The notes below the pieces were generated by a model, which was not told the origin of the DNA, searched no databases, and worked only from the letters and a program-made list of their open reading frames with translations. From NCBI GenBank assembly GCA_963922205.1, contig CAWUHX010000219.1, positions 1 through 64,000 of the forward strand: DNA of 64,000 nucleotides, written 5' to 3'. The stretch is from Romanomermis culicivorax (Eukaryota > Nematoda > Enoplea > Mermithida > Mermithidae). The position numbers and the translations under genes are program-made. This document shows positions 24,886 to 36,335 of the stretch, piece after piece; the stretch's first letter is position 1, and every line of letters begins with the position of its first letter.

Positions 24886-26166
24886 AGAGATAATTTTTGT
24901 GTGTGTAAAGTAACCTCATCATTCAATCATCCTATGATCGAAAATCCCTCCCCCAAAAAATCACAGAAATACATTTGCTTACACTTGAGATAATTTTTTT
25001 GTGTATAGTGATCGCTGTCATTGAAAGGGATATTTTTTTATGTAAGTTAACTGCGATTTCGGTCGATTTTTCCCAAAAACCGCAGTCTCTCCTAAATCTT
25101 CGACCCATCGCCCAAAACATTATGGAAACCCTGTTACTCACGGACATTAACAGTTATGTTTTTCTGTACCTGAATGATGCACAATGTAAAATTGTCAAAG
25201 TCAGAAATTTCTGGGAATTTAGTCACTGATATATTTGGACCAAGACGATATTTTCAAAAAAATCTGGAAAATCATTGGAGAGGTCAGTTAGTAGATGTAC
25301 GCCCCAAAATAAAAAAATATAAATATAATAAAATGAGTGAAATATAAATAAAATAAGAAATAATAAAATATGAATAAGAAAAATGAGAACTTGGTCATCA
25401 AATACCCAACGTGGAACCCAGAGGACTTAATGCTCACAAAAGGCCGTCTTTTTCATATTTTTGGCGCCCCACCTGGCACCATTTGAATATAGGTTCCCAA
25501 CGATATTTGCCAACCCACAATTTTTGCACCTTGTAACCTAAGTTTGCACCTATGCCGGATATTATGGCTCTAGGGAATAGACTCTAAGGGGGTTCACGTA
25601 TATTATAAGTTGGCCCATTCACGCCACCTATAAGATAGAAACTTGAAACTACGACCAGATACTATAACCACAAACATACAGTGAGGTTAAACTATGGAGA
25701 GAGCATAGGAGCAGTACGAGTCACAAAAACATGAAACTGAGAGTTATGTTACGTCTAGGTCTCTGCTAAGGTCAAAGACGTGAGAGAAATACAACTAAAG
25801 CGATCTATGGCTTGTTCCCAACTAGTTACCGTAGGTCACTCAAAGGAGCTTCCTATAGGTAACCAGCCATACACAGTGCAACAGTTCTCTAGCAGTACTG
25901 AACACAATTTTCAGTCACGAATTAGTAACTGGGATGACAACTGCTTGCCCCAGATGCCTGCTGCAGACTAACACGAAAATACTAGAAACTCACCATAATA
26001 ATATCCAGGTGGGCTGGGGTCCTGGCTTTGTACTGGATGCAGTAATTTAGTACCCTCATCCACTTAATGTGCGAGACTTGATAATAAATAATTCCAATAA
26101 TATATTTTAATGCAAATCAGGCTTGTGCTGTCAATGCTCTGTGCATTGGGTGGCAATAGAACAAAT
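24886..26166. other. No gene identified
   Basis: Repeat-like; around 25465 the phrase TTTTTGGCGCCCCACCTGG looks like a tRNA primer-binding motif, but I found no LTR end beside it. Confidence 0.3.
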
Positions 26167-26213
26167 TGTTGAGGCAACCTTTTCTCACTACTTGGGGCTC
26201 CAGGAAAAGTTAG

Positions 26214-26286
26214 GCTCGATTGCAGACTTGAACCTGGGACCTTGCAGCTACAGTCGACACTCTCTAACCAACTGAACCAACCAAGC
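26214..26286 (-). repeat. tRNA-like Pol III cassette in TRIM-B 3' LTR
   Basis: 73 bases. Acceptor halves GCTTGGT and ATCGAGC pair 7/7 with two G-T wobbles. Box A reads TGGTTCAGTTGG and box B GGTTCAAGTC. A TTTT run follows just downstream on the minus strand. Confidence 0.7.
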
Positions 26287-26446
26287 AACCAGAATGGCGC
26301 TCTCTTTTTTGCAACAATTCATAGTTGAAGTAGTTGCTGTGAGCACTCTCAACATCCCTCCACCCTCGAATTTGAGGGACCATCAAGGGCCACCATCAGT
26401 GTTGAGACAACCTGTTCCCACTACTCGGAGCTTCAGTAAAAGTTAG

Positions 26447-26519
26447 GCTCAGTCTGGGACTTGAACTCGGGACCTTGCGGCTACCGTCCACATGCTATAA
26501 CCAACTGAGCCAACCGAGC
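26447..26519 (-). repeat. tRNA-like Pol III cassette in TRIM-B 5' LTR
   Basis: 73 bases. Acceptor halves GCTCGGT and ACTGAGC pair 7/7 with one wobble. Box A TGGCTCAGTTGG and box B GAGTTCAAGTCC fit consensus. A five-pair anticodon stem is possible, but the loop lacks the usual T33. TTTT follows at 26441-26438. Differences from the 3' LTR copy mostly preserve pairing. Confidence 0.75.
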
Positions 26520-26587
26520 AACGGGAAAGGCGCTCTCTTTTGCAACAATTCGTAGTTAAGGTGGTCGCTGTGAACACTCAACAAAAT

Positions 26588-28203
26588 AAAAAACTGTCGA
26601 CAGATGCAACTTGCATACAACCCAGAAAATTATAACAAATGATAAAATCATCCTTTTCTCGGCCGAATAGTGACTTTGCCTAATTCACCAATTTTGCATG
26701 GATGTGGAATATGTGCTACCTTAAGTACATCCTCAACAGCTATCGATATAAATTGCACCATAGCTACGATAAGCATCAAAAGAGTGATATGGAACTCAGC
26801 TGCTGAACAGTCAACCTATAAAATTCACGTTGAAGATGACAACAATTGAAGCAGAGTCTAGCAATTAATAGAAAATTCAGATATTCATGGTTTGATAACT
26901 CTGGGGCTTTTATTCTTCTATTGTCTTCTCGGTCTTTATGCCTGATAAGTTTTGGACTATTGTTTGCTGGTTCTCGACCATTAAGTGAATCAGTAAAATG
27001 GAAAATTTGCAAAAGTTTTTCGGGCATACTTTAGCTTTGAGTTTTCCAATATGATTACTGTAAGTCCCCTTTCAAACTTTCCATCATTTAGGGTTAGCCA
27101 GCCTATTAAAACGTGAAATGTGTACTTCATTTTTCCAACTCGGGATTTTCGCGACAAGGGCGACATATTTAGTAATGAGACCAGTGTATAAAAACAATAC
27201 CTCACTTGAACACTGAAAGGTCACATCGTTTTCAAGTGCCTAAGTGGGGAAATCGATGTGATTCGTATTATTCATCTAGTTTCTGCTCAAGTTTTGCTCA
27301 AAATTGAAAATTCAGAAAGATTTAGACATCGAAAATTTCAGTTTTTTTCCACAGTTCTACATATTACATGCACTTGAAGCTCATGCGTGGTGCCAAATTT
27401 TTTTAATATATTCAAATCAAATGACTCTACCTCATTGAGAGATGAATGACTTTTTGGACTCCAAATAACATGTTGTTCAAACTTTGTTTCATGAAATATT
27501 ATACCCGATATTCACAGTGCAATGTGAATCACTCTTGCCATGTTTCAGCATCACCATAGCTTCTGTTCGCTTTGCTGCTTATTTTGTACGACTGTTACTC
27601 AATCAAACTGGAAAAGATAATCAAGTTTTGGTGACTGTATGTGAAGACACAGAAAAAAGTGTGAATCCAATCAATTTCTGGAGCCTCTCTCAATGACTTC
27701 TCCGATCTGTTCAAAGAAATGTTTATCTGTGATGCAAACTGAGAAACCAAGTTTCATACCATATCTAGGACTTTACTAAACCCATAGAATGATATTTTCG
27801 AATCTACCAGAACACCATGCTATATTTTTTGAACATCGAGTAATTATCTGGTACTATTTGAACCACTTCTTGATGGAGATTATAAAACCATCTTTCCATC
27901 AGTATAAAATGTTTGACATTCCAGCAAAAAAATTTTTGATTCCGTTCGACAATGCTCAAAGTGGAAAACTTTCCTGTTACTGAGGGCAAAAAACAGCATA
28001 AAAAATATGACATGTTTGATTCCAAAGATGCAGGATGAGGTATATTTCAAATACCAGTATTTTGCTCTTACTCGATGTACTTCTCGAAGGCTTATAGTCA
28101 GCACCACAGCTAATTTTCAAAATTTGGTTTTAAAAATTCCATCTACCCTGTACAAACTTTCCAAGCCAATGTTTGCTGTAAAACAATTGATTCTTATTTT
28201 CAG
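26588..28203. other. Upstream region of protease copy B, no supported exon
   Basis: The signal-peptide exon(s) of copy B should lie here or further left, but no convincing hydrophobic leader with splice sites could be chosen. Confidence 0.35.
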
Positions 28204-30857
28204 GAATACGATTCTAATACTATCGAACACTATCAAAATATGGTTCGCTCAAAAAGAGTTGTCAGTAATGAAACTGAATTGGCACACTCTAAACCATGGA
28301 TGGTCTTTCTGGATACTGCAGAAGGGCTTTGTGGCGGATTTCTCATGGATCCTCACTTGTATGTGTCGTCAACCTTGCAGCCCCCCGAAAACACATCCGA
28401 CATTGTTGTAACTGCTGCACATTGTGTCACAAAAAGGTAAAGACTCTTCATTATGTATGCTTCTCATGAGTATCATCCCCTAGGGCAATTTTTGGTGTTG
28501 GTATGGTTGCACGAGTGAAGTTTCCTCCATACATTATGATTTGTGAAGTGCCTGCTACTATGAATTCAACTGTAAAAATATGGAGCTGACTTTAGAAGTC
28601 TGAGCCAGTATCAGTGCATCTCGTAGCCACCCATCTTGTTACGTGTGAATGCAAAAGGTACCTACAGAAATATGGGAATATGTGTGGGGTGCATAAATGG
28701 TATAATGTGCTTGCTAAACAATAGCCTAAGCCTAAGCCTAAGCCTAAGCCTGAGCCTAAGCCTGAGCCTAAGCCAAAGCCTAAGCCTAAGCCTGAGCCTA
28801 AGCCTAAGCCTAAGCCTAAGCCTAAGCCTAAGCCTAAGCCTAAGCCTAAGCCTAAGCCTAAGCCTAAGCCTAAGAATAAGCCTAAGCCTAAGCCTAAGCC
28901 TAAGCCTAAGCCTAAGCCTAAGCCTAAGCCTAAGCCAAAGCCTAAGCCTAAGCCCAAGCCCAAGCCCAAGCCCAAGTAAGCCTATGCAAAAGCTCAAGTC
29001 TCAGTCTGAATCAAAGTTTTTTTTCAAGCTATATTGAATTTTGGTATTTTAATTAGATAAGACCAGACATTGCTAGAGTTCAATATTTATATACAACTGC
29101 AAATATTCATTTGAGGTGTTTGAGGTGATAGGTCATGAGCCTATGATATTTTTATTTTAGCTCTTAACCATTGTTTGATATAATATGACACTTTGTAACA
29201 AGACAGCCTTTGATCATGGATGATGTCAACCTAGGGCATCCTCAATGTAACAGAGATATGCCTGAATCCCTGTGGCATAAGTTCATTAGTAACCAGAGTT
29301 GAGGTACTGTTGATGTCCAGAAGTTATATTGAACTTTGGATGATCCTTTGACTGTACCACATGGCATTTCCACAACATTTTGAATAGCAATTGCATCACT
29401 GTTTTAAATTGTGATACAAATTGCAACTTATTGCTCTCTGACTAATGCCGCCAAGGAGTTGATGTGAATGAAACGAATAAAATCGTAGATTTTATACCTG
29501 AGATAGGTCAGTGTTTTATCGAATTAATAGCGTGATTGCCCTTTTTGTCATTCTGCCTTATAACTCTCTAACCATCAATGCTTGATTCTTTGCTTCAGGT
29601 TCTCTTAATGACCATAAATTGTCGACAATATCAGACATTTTTTCCAGAAAATAATGAAGTGACATCAGCAGAAGATGTTTTATAGGGGCTTATTCCTATC
29701 TTTCAAAAGATGGTTTTCGATAAGCACATGGTGGGGCTCAATTATTGTAGCCATCTACGAAAAAAATTAATCTATATCTGTATCATCCGTGAAACGAGCT
29801 TCTTATAATTTTTGTAGTGTTGTAATTATAATATACTTATTTCAGGAACCACAGCATCGCCTGGGCAATAGATCCATCTTTGATTATTGCACGTTTTGGT
29901 GTGCACAATCCATATATTGAGGAGAACTGGGTTGAAAGCATAACAGCAAAATACATCTCCGTTCATGATAGCTACAACCCTGGCATATTCAGTCACGATA
30001 TTGCAATTATACGATTAAGCAAAGCTGTAAAATTTAGTAAACTTGTTCAACCATTAAATATTACTTCACTCAATGTTACCAACGTATCTAATTGCTCAAT
30101 TTCTGGTTGGGGTGCTGACCCAAAGAAGCCAGGTAATTATGCATAGGAAATGTAGGAAAAAGTATACTTTCTCAGTTTTTAGATGGCGTTGATGGTAATG
30201 GTGTATTGGCGACAGTTAATTTGTTGGACAGCCCACGTTTTGTTTCAATGGAGTGGGCATCTGTTTTTGTGCATCTTAAGGATGGTGCAACCACTATAGG
30301 GGTAGGATGAACTTGATTATCATAATATTGACAATGTCTGATATCATACAAAATGAATGAATCCAATGTAGGAACCAGATATCAATGTTGCTGTCTCATG
30401 TACTAAATCCAGGAATCGAAAAGGTGATTTCATGATGATTTTTTTACCATCTCAAATTTTGTAAAGCGAAACCTGTGATTGATGGCTTTTTTTGATAACT
30501 CATTATTAAATCAGCACTTTTTTTCTAGTATTGCATATGTTTTCCAAATCAAGACACAAAAAAATAAAGTGGCTCTTCTTGTGTTCCATGGATTGCTGTA
30601 CTTTTTTTGTAAATGCAAAATTATTTGAATAGTTGTTTACTTTTCAGAGAGGCAACACTTCAGCCTGTCAAAATACTTTTGTATATCTTGTTATATCATA
30701 TCCATTGTCAATTTATACTCGATTTCTATATTTCCAGTTGAGGTAGACAATTTTTCATTATGTTTTTTAATTTTGAGGGCGATTCAGGAAGTCCAGTGGT
30801 CTGCAAAAAAGATGGCAAGGTGTTTGCGCAGGGTATTCACAGTGGATCCAATGGCGA
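28204..30857 (+). CDS. Copy B exons 1-5: complete catalytic trypsin-like domain
   Basis: Exon 28204-28435 carries the zymogen cleavage site (RSKR before VVSNE), LCGGF and the His57 motif VVTAAHC. Exon 29846-30132 carries Asp102 in SHDIAIIRL and SGWGAD. Exon 30778-30857 carries Ser195 in GDSGSPVVC. Basic residues before VV suggest activation by a trypsin- or furin-like enzyme. N-glycosylation sequons NITS, NVTN and NCSI occur near the Asp exon end, in keeping with secretion. Intron 1 holds the telomere-type array 28725-28976. Confidence 0.8.
28725..28976 (-). repeat. Interstitial nematode-type telomeric array (TTAGGC)n
   Basis: About 42 tandem hexamers, GCCTAA on the plus strand, equal to TTAGGC on the minus strand, the telomere repeat known from Caenorhabditis and Ascaris. 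Variants (CCTGAG, CCAAAG, one AATAAG, a run of CCCAAG at the right end) sit mostly near the edges; the core about 28793-28872 is perfect. It lies in the intron between the His and Asp exons. Long Ser-Leu, Gly-Leu and Arg-Leu frames across it are repeat artefacts. Confidence 0.9.
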
Positions 30858-31615
30858 GTAAGGTCCTATTTTGCATGGGAATTGTTTGTTCCTCAGGTGA
30901 ATTAGAAGAGCAAGAACATGGGCGAGTAGCTGGCTTGTTATGTGCCTGCAAGTCACTTGTAGAATGGTTTCATCTCATAGGGACTGCTTTTGTGATCATT
31001 GCGGATTGTTTGCTAATAGTTGGAATCTTAGGCAGAATATTAGACATATAGTTCATTACATAAGAGAAACAATTTTCATGAAATTTTATCTGGAGCTCGT
31101 AGAATTTTTTTTGAGCTCTGTAACATTTAGAATAGGTTGGAATGAAATGTCCTGTCAATGTATTATTATGCAAATCGTTAAAGTGGAGAAGAACATTGAG
31201 AACCAATAATCAACATTCACAGTCATTACGTCTCATCTTTTTCATTCATTAGAGTTGTGCACCTGTGCTGAAAAGTTCAATTAGAAGGATGGAATCCTGA
31301 AGTAATCTTCGTAGGGGACACTGGAAGTGCTCAAAAAATTATTGGTATGTGGTATGAATATAGCGGGCATCCTGCCAGCTTAATGCTGATGGTGAATTGG
31401 AGTCTAAAATACAAATAGGGATGCATACATTGCATTCCAATCCATATGGCGTTGGTGAAGGATGATTTGAATACATTGTCTACATCCCCATCTGCATTTC
31501 AGACACAATTCTGCTGTTGACATTTGCGGGGAAAACACAATCATTTCACAAGCAGATCAGAAAAGTAAATTTCTTGCCTGATTCACCTGATTGGGAAATT
31601 TTACTTGTAACTCAG

Positions 31616-32118
31616 GTATAAAAGATACGCCAACCTGTTTCAAATGAGGTCCTGGCTCTTGTCGTCTATGGAAAAGATTTACAGCATGGTGATGCACCAT
31701 CCCAAACTGTACGATTATGTTCGTTTTGGAGCCGTAAATCATGAACTAGTTTGGAGCAAGCTGAATGATTTATTGTGGAATCTTTATGGCCATGTACCCA
31801 GGGAACTTCAAGTGGAGATTGAGAGTGAAGTTGTTGATTACCATCGGGTGTGGACAGATTATAAACTGGAAGAGCGGGTTTCACTGGATCATAATGTTTT
31901 TAATTCGATGAACATTGTGGGTTACAGTGAAGAAGAAGATGTGTTCCACTGTGTCAGTGCCTGTTTCATCGGAAACAGTCTTGGAGGTTGTAATTATGTG
32001 CCAGTTTTGAAACGCTGCTACTACCTGAGAAATACAGAACCTTGTGGCAATAGAGGAAAATGCATACGATTGGGTGATTATGAAACGGTGCACATATACT
32101 ACAATAAAGTGTTGAAGG
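31616..32118 (+). CDS. Copy B exon 6: end of trypsin domain plus Cys-containing linker
   Basis: Begins after CTCAG, encodes SWLLSSMEKIYSM (C-terminal helix of domain 1) and then the linker with FHCVSACFIGNSLGGC, RCYY and CGNRGKC. Ends AAGG/GTAAGT. No indels relative to copy A exon 2766-3268. Confidence 0.75.
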
Positions 32119-32136
32119 GTAAGTAATTTTTCATAT

Positions 32137-32980
32137 ACAGAGTGAGCCGACAAAAAGTGATCTTTCATAGCTCTCAAACAGGCGAAGCTTTTTCAATGTG
32201 GTTTCTTGCCATCTACAGACAATAAATCTGACAAAAAATGCAAAGATTTTGCCAGATTACTCGAATATTGACCAACTAGAATCAAAAGTACTAAACGTCG
32301 ATTTTCTGCTAATAAACGTTTAAAAAAAGGACAAAATCAACATGTTTTACAGCAAAAAAGTACAATAGATCCAATTATAAGATTTTGGCAGATTACTCGA
32401 ATATCAACCAACTAGAATCAAAAGTACTAAACGTCGATTTTCTGCTAATAAATGGTTAAAAAAGTGACAAAATCAACATGTTTTACAGCAAAAAAGTACA
32501 ATAGATCCAATTATAAGAACTGCACAGTAGCTGTGAACGAAAAGAGAGCCATTTTTGTGCATCATACTGTCTGTTTCGCCAAAAATTTTAACTGTTTCTC
32601 GATCTGGTCAATGACAGAATTGATTTTGCTTTTTTTCCATTTCTAAACAGAAGGTGTTGAATTCAGCTAAATTTTGCCCATATTGAAACAAAAGGTTAAA
32701 TTGGGGTGCTTTTCAAATTATTATTGTGTGTGAACAGCTTTAAGAGACTTTCTTTCAGGATAGGACAACTTTTACTTTGATTTTACAACTTTTACTGTTT
32801 GAAAAATGACCACTTTTACCAAATTTCTGTTAGTACAGTAACCATACCGACTATGAGGATAAAATTTAATCCTTGTTCAAAAGCAAACAAGCCATTCTGA
32901 TGCAGCAATCCGTATTATGAAAGGTTAATCATTCAGAAGGTACCCCATATACTATATTTCAAATAGCTAAATATTAATTC
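32137..32980. mobile_element. About 840-bp insertion in copy B intron, mariner-like left end
   Basis: Absent from the matching intron of copy A. It starts in a TA context with ACAGAGTGAGCCGACAAAAA, a style typical of mariner termini, and contains a 136-bp tandem duplication. I did not find the matching right terminus. Confidence 0.45.
32245..32517. repeat. 136-bp tandem duplication
   Basis: Two nearly identical copies beginning GATTTTGCCAGATTACTCG at 32245 and GATTTTGGCAGATTACTCG at 32381, both ending in CCAATTATAAGA. Confidence 0.85.
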
Positions 32981-34510
32981 AGTTTTTTATCATAAGTCTA
33001 CTGAGGCTGCCATTTTCTTCTTTGAAGCAATGAACAGCTGAATACAAATGTAAGTTTCTTGATAACCTGATAATCCAGTTCGAATTTTCATTGATAAATT
33101 TGAACATGTAAGACAGCAATGACGGACAAGAAGTACAGTTAAATCGAATGAATTTGATTTACCATAACTGGTAGCTTTCCACACTCAGCTATAGAATCTT
33201 CACTCGTGACCTATGATGCTTCGCGCTCAAGCCTATACTCAATTTTCAATTCAGTTCTTTACTGGCCATAAAATTTCTTATGGTTTGAATCTTGAAATAG
33301 AACATAATGCTTACTATCCCAAAAGATCTTTAAGTTTACACTCTGATTTTGTTTAGTAACACCAAAATTGTATGGAACTAAGTTATCTCAGCAATTTGAT
33401 TGATTCCATTCTTGCTCATGTAGCTTGCTGGTGAGAAATTTGCATGCAGAAGCTTGGCTAATGTAAACCTCACACTGCATTCCATGAAAAATTTGCATAT
33501 GTAGAACGGCTGTTTCAGAGCACATTTTGGAGATATCCACATTGAAGCGTACTCTAGCACATTTTTAAGACTCTAATTCCTTAAAAATAAATATCCAATC
33601 AATCTAGAGCGGAATTTGATAATTTTACAATGAAAAAGCAGAGAAAGATACATAATTACATTATGCATTTATTCTGAATCAAGATGGCAGATGAGACATA
33701 GGAAAGGATCTAATGGGGGACTTGCACACATGTTGCTGCAGAAACCACTAGACTTGCACAAATGATGCCTTGTGCTTCTTTAGTCATTTTTCCAGATGTG
33801 GGGTACAAAAAACATCAAGTAAATTTATGGGACTACTTAGCAGCACAAGCTTTGGGTTGAGCCATTAATGGAAAAGATTTGAAGCTATAGGTATCATAAT
33901 ATAAGTTATCCATTTTGGACATCCTTCCAAAAAGCTACCTTTTATTAGAGGTGATGCAAATAGATAACTGATATGAAACTAAATTTTTCCAAAGAGTTCA
34001 TATTTTTAGATCATTAACTTTTTTCTCTGACCTTTTTGGAACTGCACATTCCCTTTGTGGAACAAAAATCATCGAAAAACATTTCAATATATCTTTCTGT
34101 GTGTCTAGCATGAGATTCGAAAATTGCACAGTAGGGTATCCACATGGTAACTTTGTATATGCCCTGCTTCCAGAAAAAGTATGATTTGAGTGCACACTTC
34201 CAATTTCTATAGTTCAGAGGTTTTTTATTACTATAGATTCACTCCTGTCAAAGACCACAGGCATAATGAAGGTCATAATGACTTTTAATATGTAATATAA
34301 GAATAAATGACAAAATTTCAACTAATAATGGCCTATTTTATGCAGCTATAAAAGAACTGATCTTCATGTAGGGATGGCGTACTTTTTAGGGCATCAGCCA
34401 CCAGGTCTGCCTCACCAAGTTTTTCCTTGCCTAAACATCTCCAAGGTCTTTATAGAAACTGGAGGGTGGAATAACTATAATATTTTTAGCTAGTACATTA
34501 TCCCTTGTAG

Positions 34511-35185
34511 AATTGCCACATAGCCAAAAAAAACGTCAGCATAATAGGTATGATGTTTATGTATCCTACGACCATGAAGAAGGATACATCTGCCCAGCAA
34601 CAATAAAGAATAATTATCAAAATGACACAGTTTATGATGTTGCCACAATCAATGAAAGGTGCTTGCACAATTTGATTCATCCATATCTTTACTGGTAAGT
34701 AGTATTCTCTGTGGAAATGTTGACATTAGATGTCTCTACAGTATGGAGTCCATATAACACACAACTATATGTTACACTTTTTTCTGCAGGAACTTCAATT
34801 TGAACAACACTCTGCATATTAACATTATCTCCAAGTCAGCTGAACCTAGACAAATTGCTATATCAATGGATAAAGACAGTATTCAGACTTAAGGATATAA
34901 TACCCAAATCAATGTCATTGCTTTGAAATTATGGGAACAAATACCATTCCATAGTGTCCAAGTGAAGGACAGTGAAAATGACAGGGTCGATGCACCTGTT
35001 GCAGTTTACTTTAATCCATATGTCGGTGGATTTAAAATCGAACCTTCCTCAAAGCCTTGGTTTGTGCTGATGCAGGGTCAATCTGGAGAATTCTGCCAGG
35101 GTGTCTTTGTTCAAGACCAAAGATTGGAACAATGTACATCGGGACAGTACCACTGCATTCTAACCTCAAGATTATGTTCTCTCAA
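34511..35185 (+). CDS. Copy B exons 7-8: linker end and N-terminal half of pseudotrypsin domain
   Basis: Exons 34511-34694 and 34790-35185 join in phase 2 (TG/G, Trp). Exon 7 encodes YDVYVSYDHEEGYICPATIK and has no counterpart in copy A. Exon 8 contains TAA at 34890, then continues in frame with the segment KPWFVLMQGQSGEFCQGVF and TSRLC, where the His57 position is Leu. There is no activation-site equivalent before KPWFVL. Confidence 0.6.
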
Positions 35186-35484
35186 GTGAGTAATACTGCT
35201 TATTAATTTGCTTCGAATGGCACCTGATCTGGGTTTTTGAAAAGAAAGGTCTGTGAATGTGGCTGATGAAAAAACCTATCAATGACCAATTTGGATCCTG
35301 AAACATTCATAAAGACATATCTTTTCATGCAAATTCTCAATTTCAATCAAAAAGTATATCCTGATGACAGTATGGTTTTCTGTCAATTTATTTTCATGTT
35401 TCTTAGTTTTGCTTTGGTAAGCCTTTGCACAGATATATTATCTCTGTATTCACATTTTGCAGCCTAATAGAATAATTTTTTTAG

Positions 35485-36304
35485 GATGTGGAGGGTCAAG
35501 CCCAAATTCAGATTTGGTGTTTACCTATCAAATATGCAGAACACCATGGAGCAGAGTCTGGAGTTAGTTAATGGATATATGAATTATGATAACAATTTAT
35601 ATTTGATGACAGTTCGAAACTCACCTGCATTAAACAAACAGATAAGGCCAATTTCTTTGTCACATGAAAAAATCGAGATTGGAAGCAATTCGGAACTGTT
35701 GGCTTATGGATGGAACGTGATATGTAAATCTTAATAATATAGCATTAAACATTGATTTTCAGATTCGGTATTCATTGTGCAGTCTATCATGTTTTTGGTG
35801 CAGTCATTCTAGCTTGAAGAGTTAAAGCCTTTGTCAAGAAGACTGCAGAAAACTGAAGAGCCTACGATTACTTCAATTATTTGCATTAGCTTGATGATAT
35901 ATGAGCACAAAAATCATGCTGAAGTTTGCACAGCTTTTTACTTTTTGCTTCATTCTATTCATTCCAGGCCCTCATATGAAAACGTTGCATGAAATTCCGA
36001 TGTTGTTTGTTGAAACAACATCAGAGGGTATAATTCGTGTTAAGCCTCAAGCAGATTATGCCTTTGAATGCAATGGAGAGGTTAATCTAGTTTATAAATC
36101 TATGTTTAACATGCTAGAACCAGTTCACACTTTTTTCAGAACGACAATGCTGGTAGACCACTTGTGCATTGTGTTAGTGGAAAGGAGAACTGTGTCTTAT
36201 ATGGTATCTCTACGAATGTTATCGAGGAACATGGCAAATTATTCCAGAATGTAACGGTCATATCGGATTCAATGTCCTGGTTACAGGAGAAAACGAAAAG
36301 TTAA
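35485..36304 (+). CDS. Copy B exons 9-11: catalytically dead half of pseudotrypsin domain
   Basis: Exons 35485-35723, 35968-36080 and 36140-36304 (TAA). DNNLYLMTV stands where HDIAIIRL is expected (Asp to Asn), and NDNAGRPLVHC where GDSGSPVVC is expected (Ser to Ala, Asp194 to Asn). The NVT sequon in LFQNVTVIS is kept in all three copies. The protein ends KTKS, five residues shorter than copies A and C. Confidence 0.75.
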
Positions 36305-36329
36305 CATTGATTGACTAAGCTTGTGGTCT

Positions 36330-36335
36330 AATAAA
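36330..36335 (+). promoter_or_regulatory. Polyadenylation signal AATAAA, copy B
   Basis: AATAAA 26 bases after the stop codon, in the same TCTAATAAAGAT context as copies A and C. Confidence 0.6.

Larger units (their letters stand above)
26167..26583 (-). mobile_element. tRNA-bearing miniature LTR element (TRIM-B), complete, TSD AAAT
   Basis: Two direct repeats, 26167-26354 (188 bp) and 26400-26583 (184 bp), both TGTTGAG...CAACA, enclose only 45 bases. AAAT flanks the whole at 26163-26166 and 26584-26587. On the minus strand the core ends in a purine tract GAGGGTGGAGGGA directly before the second LTR, and TGGTGGCCCTTG lies four bases after the first LTR as a possible primer-binding site. Each LTR contains a tRNA-like unit in the same (minus) sense. 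No coding capacity, so it must have relied on another element's enzymes. Confidence 0.85.
28204..36304 (+). pseudogene. Trypsin/pseudotrypsin two-domain protease, copy B (one in-frame stop)
   Basis: Eleven exons with consistent phases: 28204-28435, 29846-30132, 30183-30301, 30648-30680, 30778-30857, 31616-32118, 34511-34694, 34790-35185, 35485-35723, 35968-36080, 36140-36304. The predicted protein has an activation site (SKR then VVSNE), a complete triad in domain 1, a Cys-containing linker, and a dead second domain. Exon 8 has an in-frame TAA at 34890-34892 that I cannot splice around; it would arise from CAA by one C-to-T change. Either the gene is a recent pseudogene, or the base is an allele or an error, or a truncated active protease is made. 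The signal peptide exon was not found. Confidence 0.65.

Noticed and set aside
25460-25490. Retroviral-type primer-binding site
   Set aside because: No LTR terminus precedes it and no purine tract or second LTR was found.
28592-29037. Long Ser-Leu, Gly-Leu and Arg-Leu reading frames
   Set aside because: They are translations of the GCCTAA array on both strands; no start context, splice or domain supports a gene.
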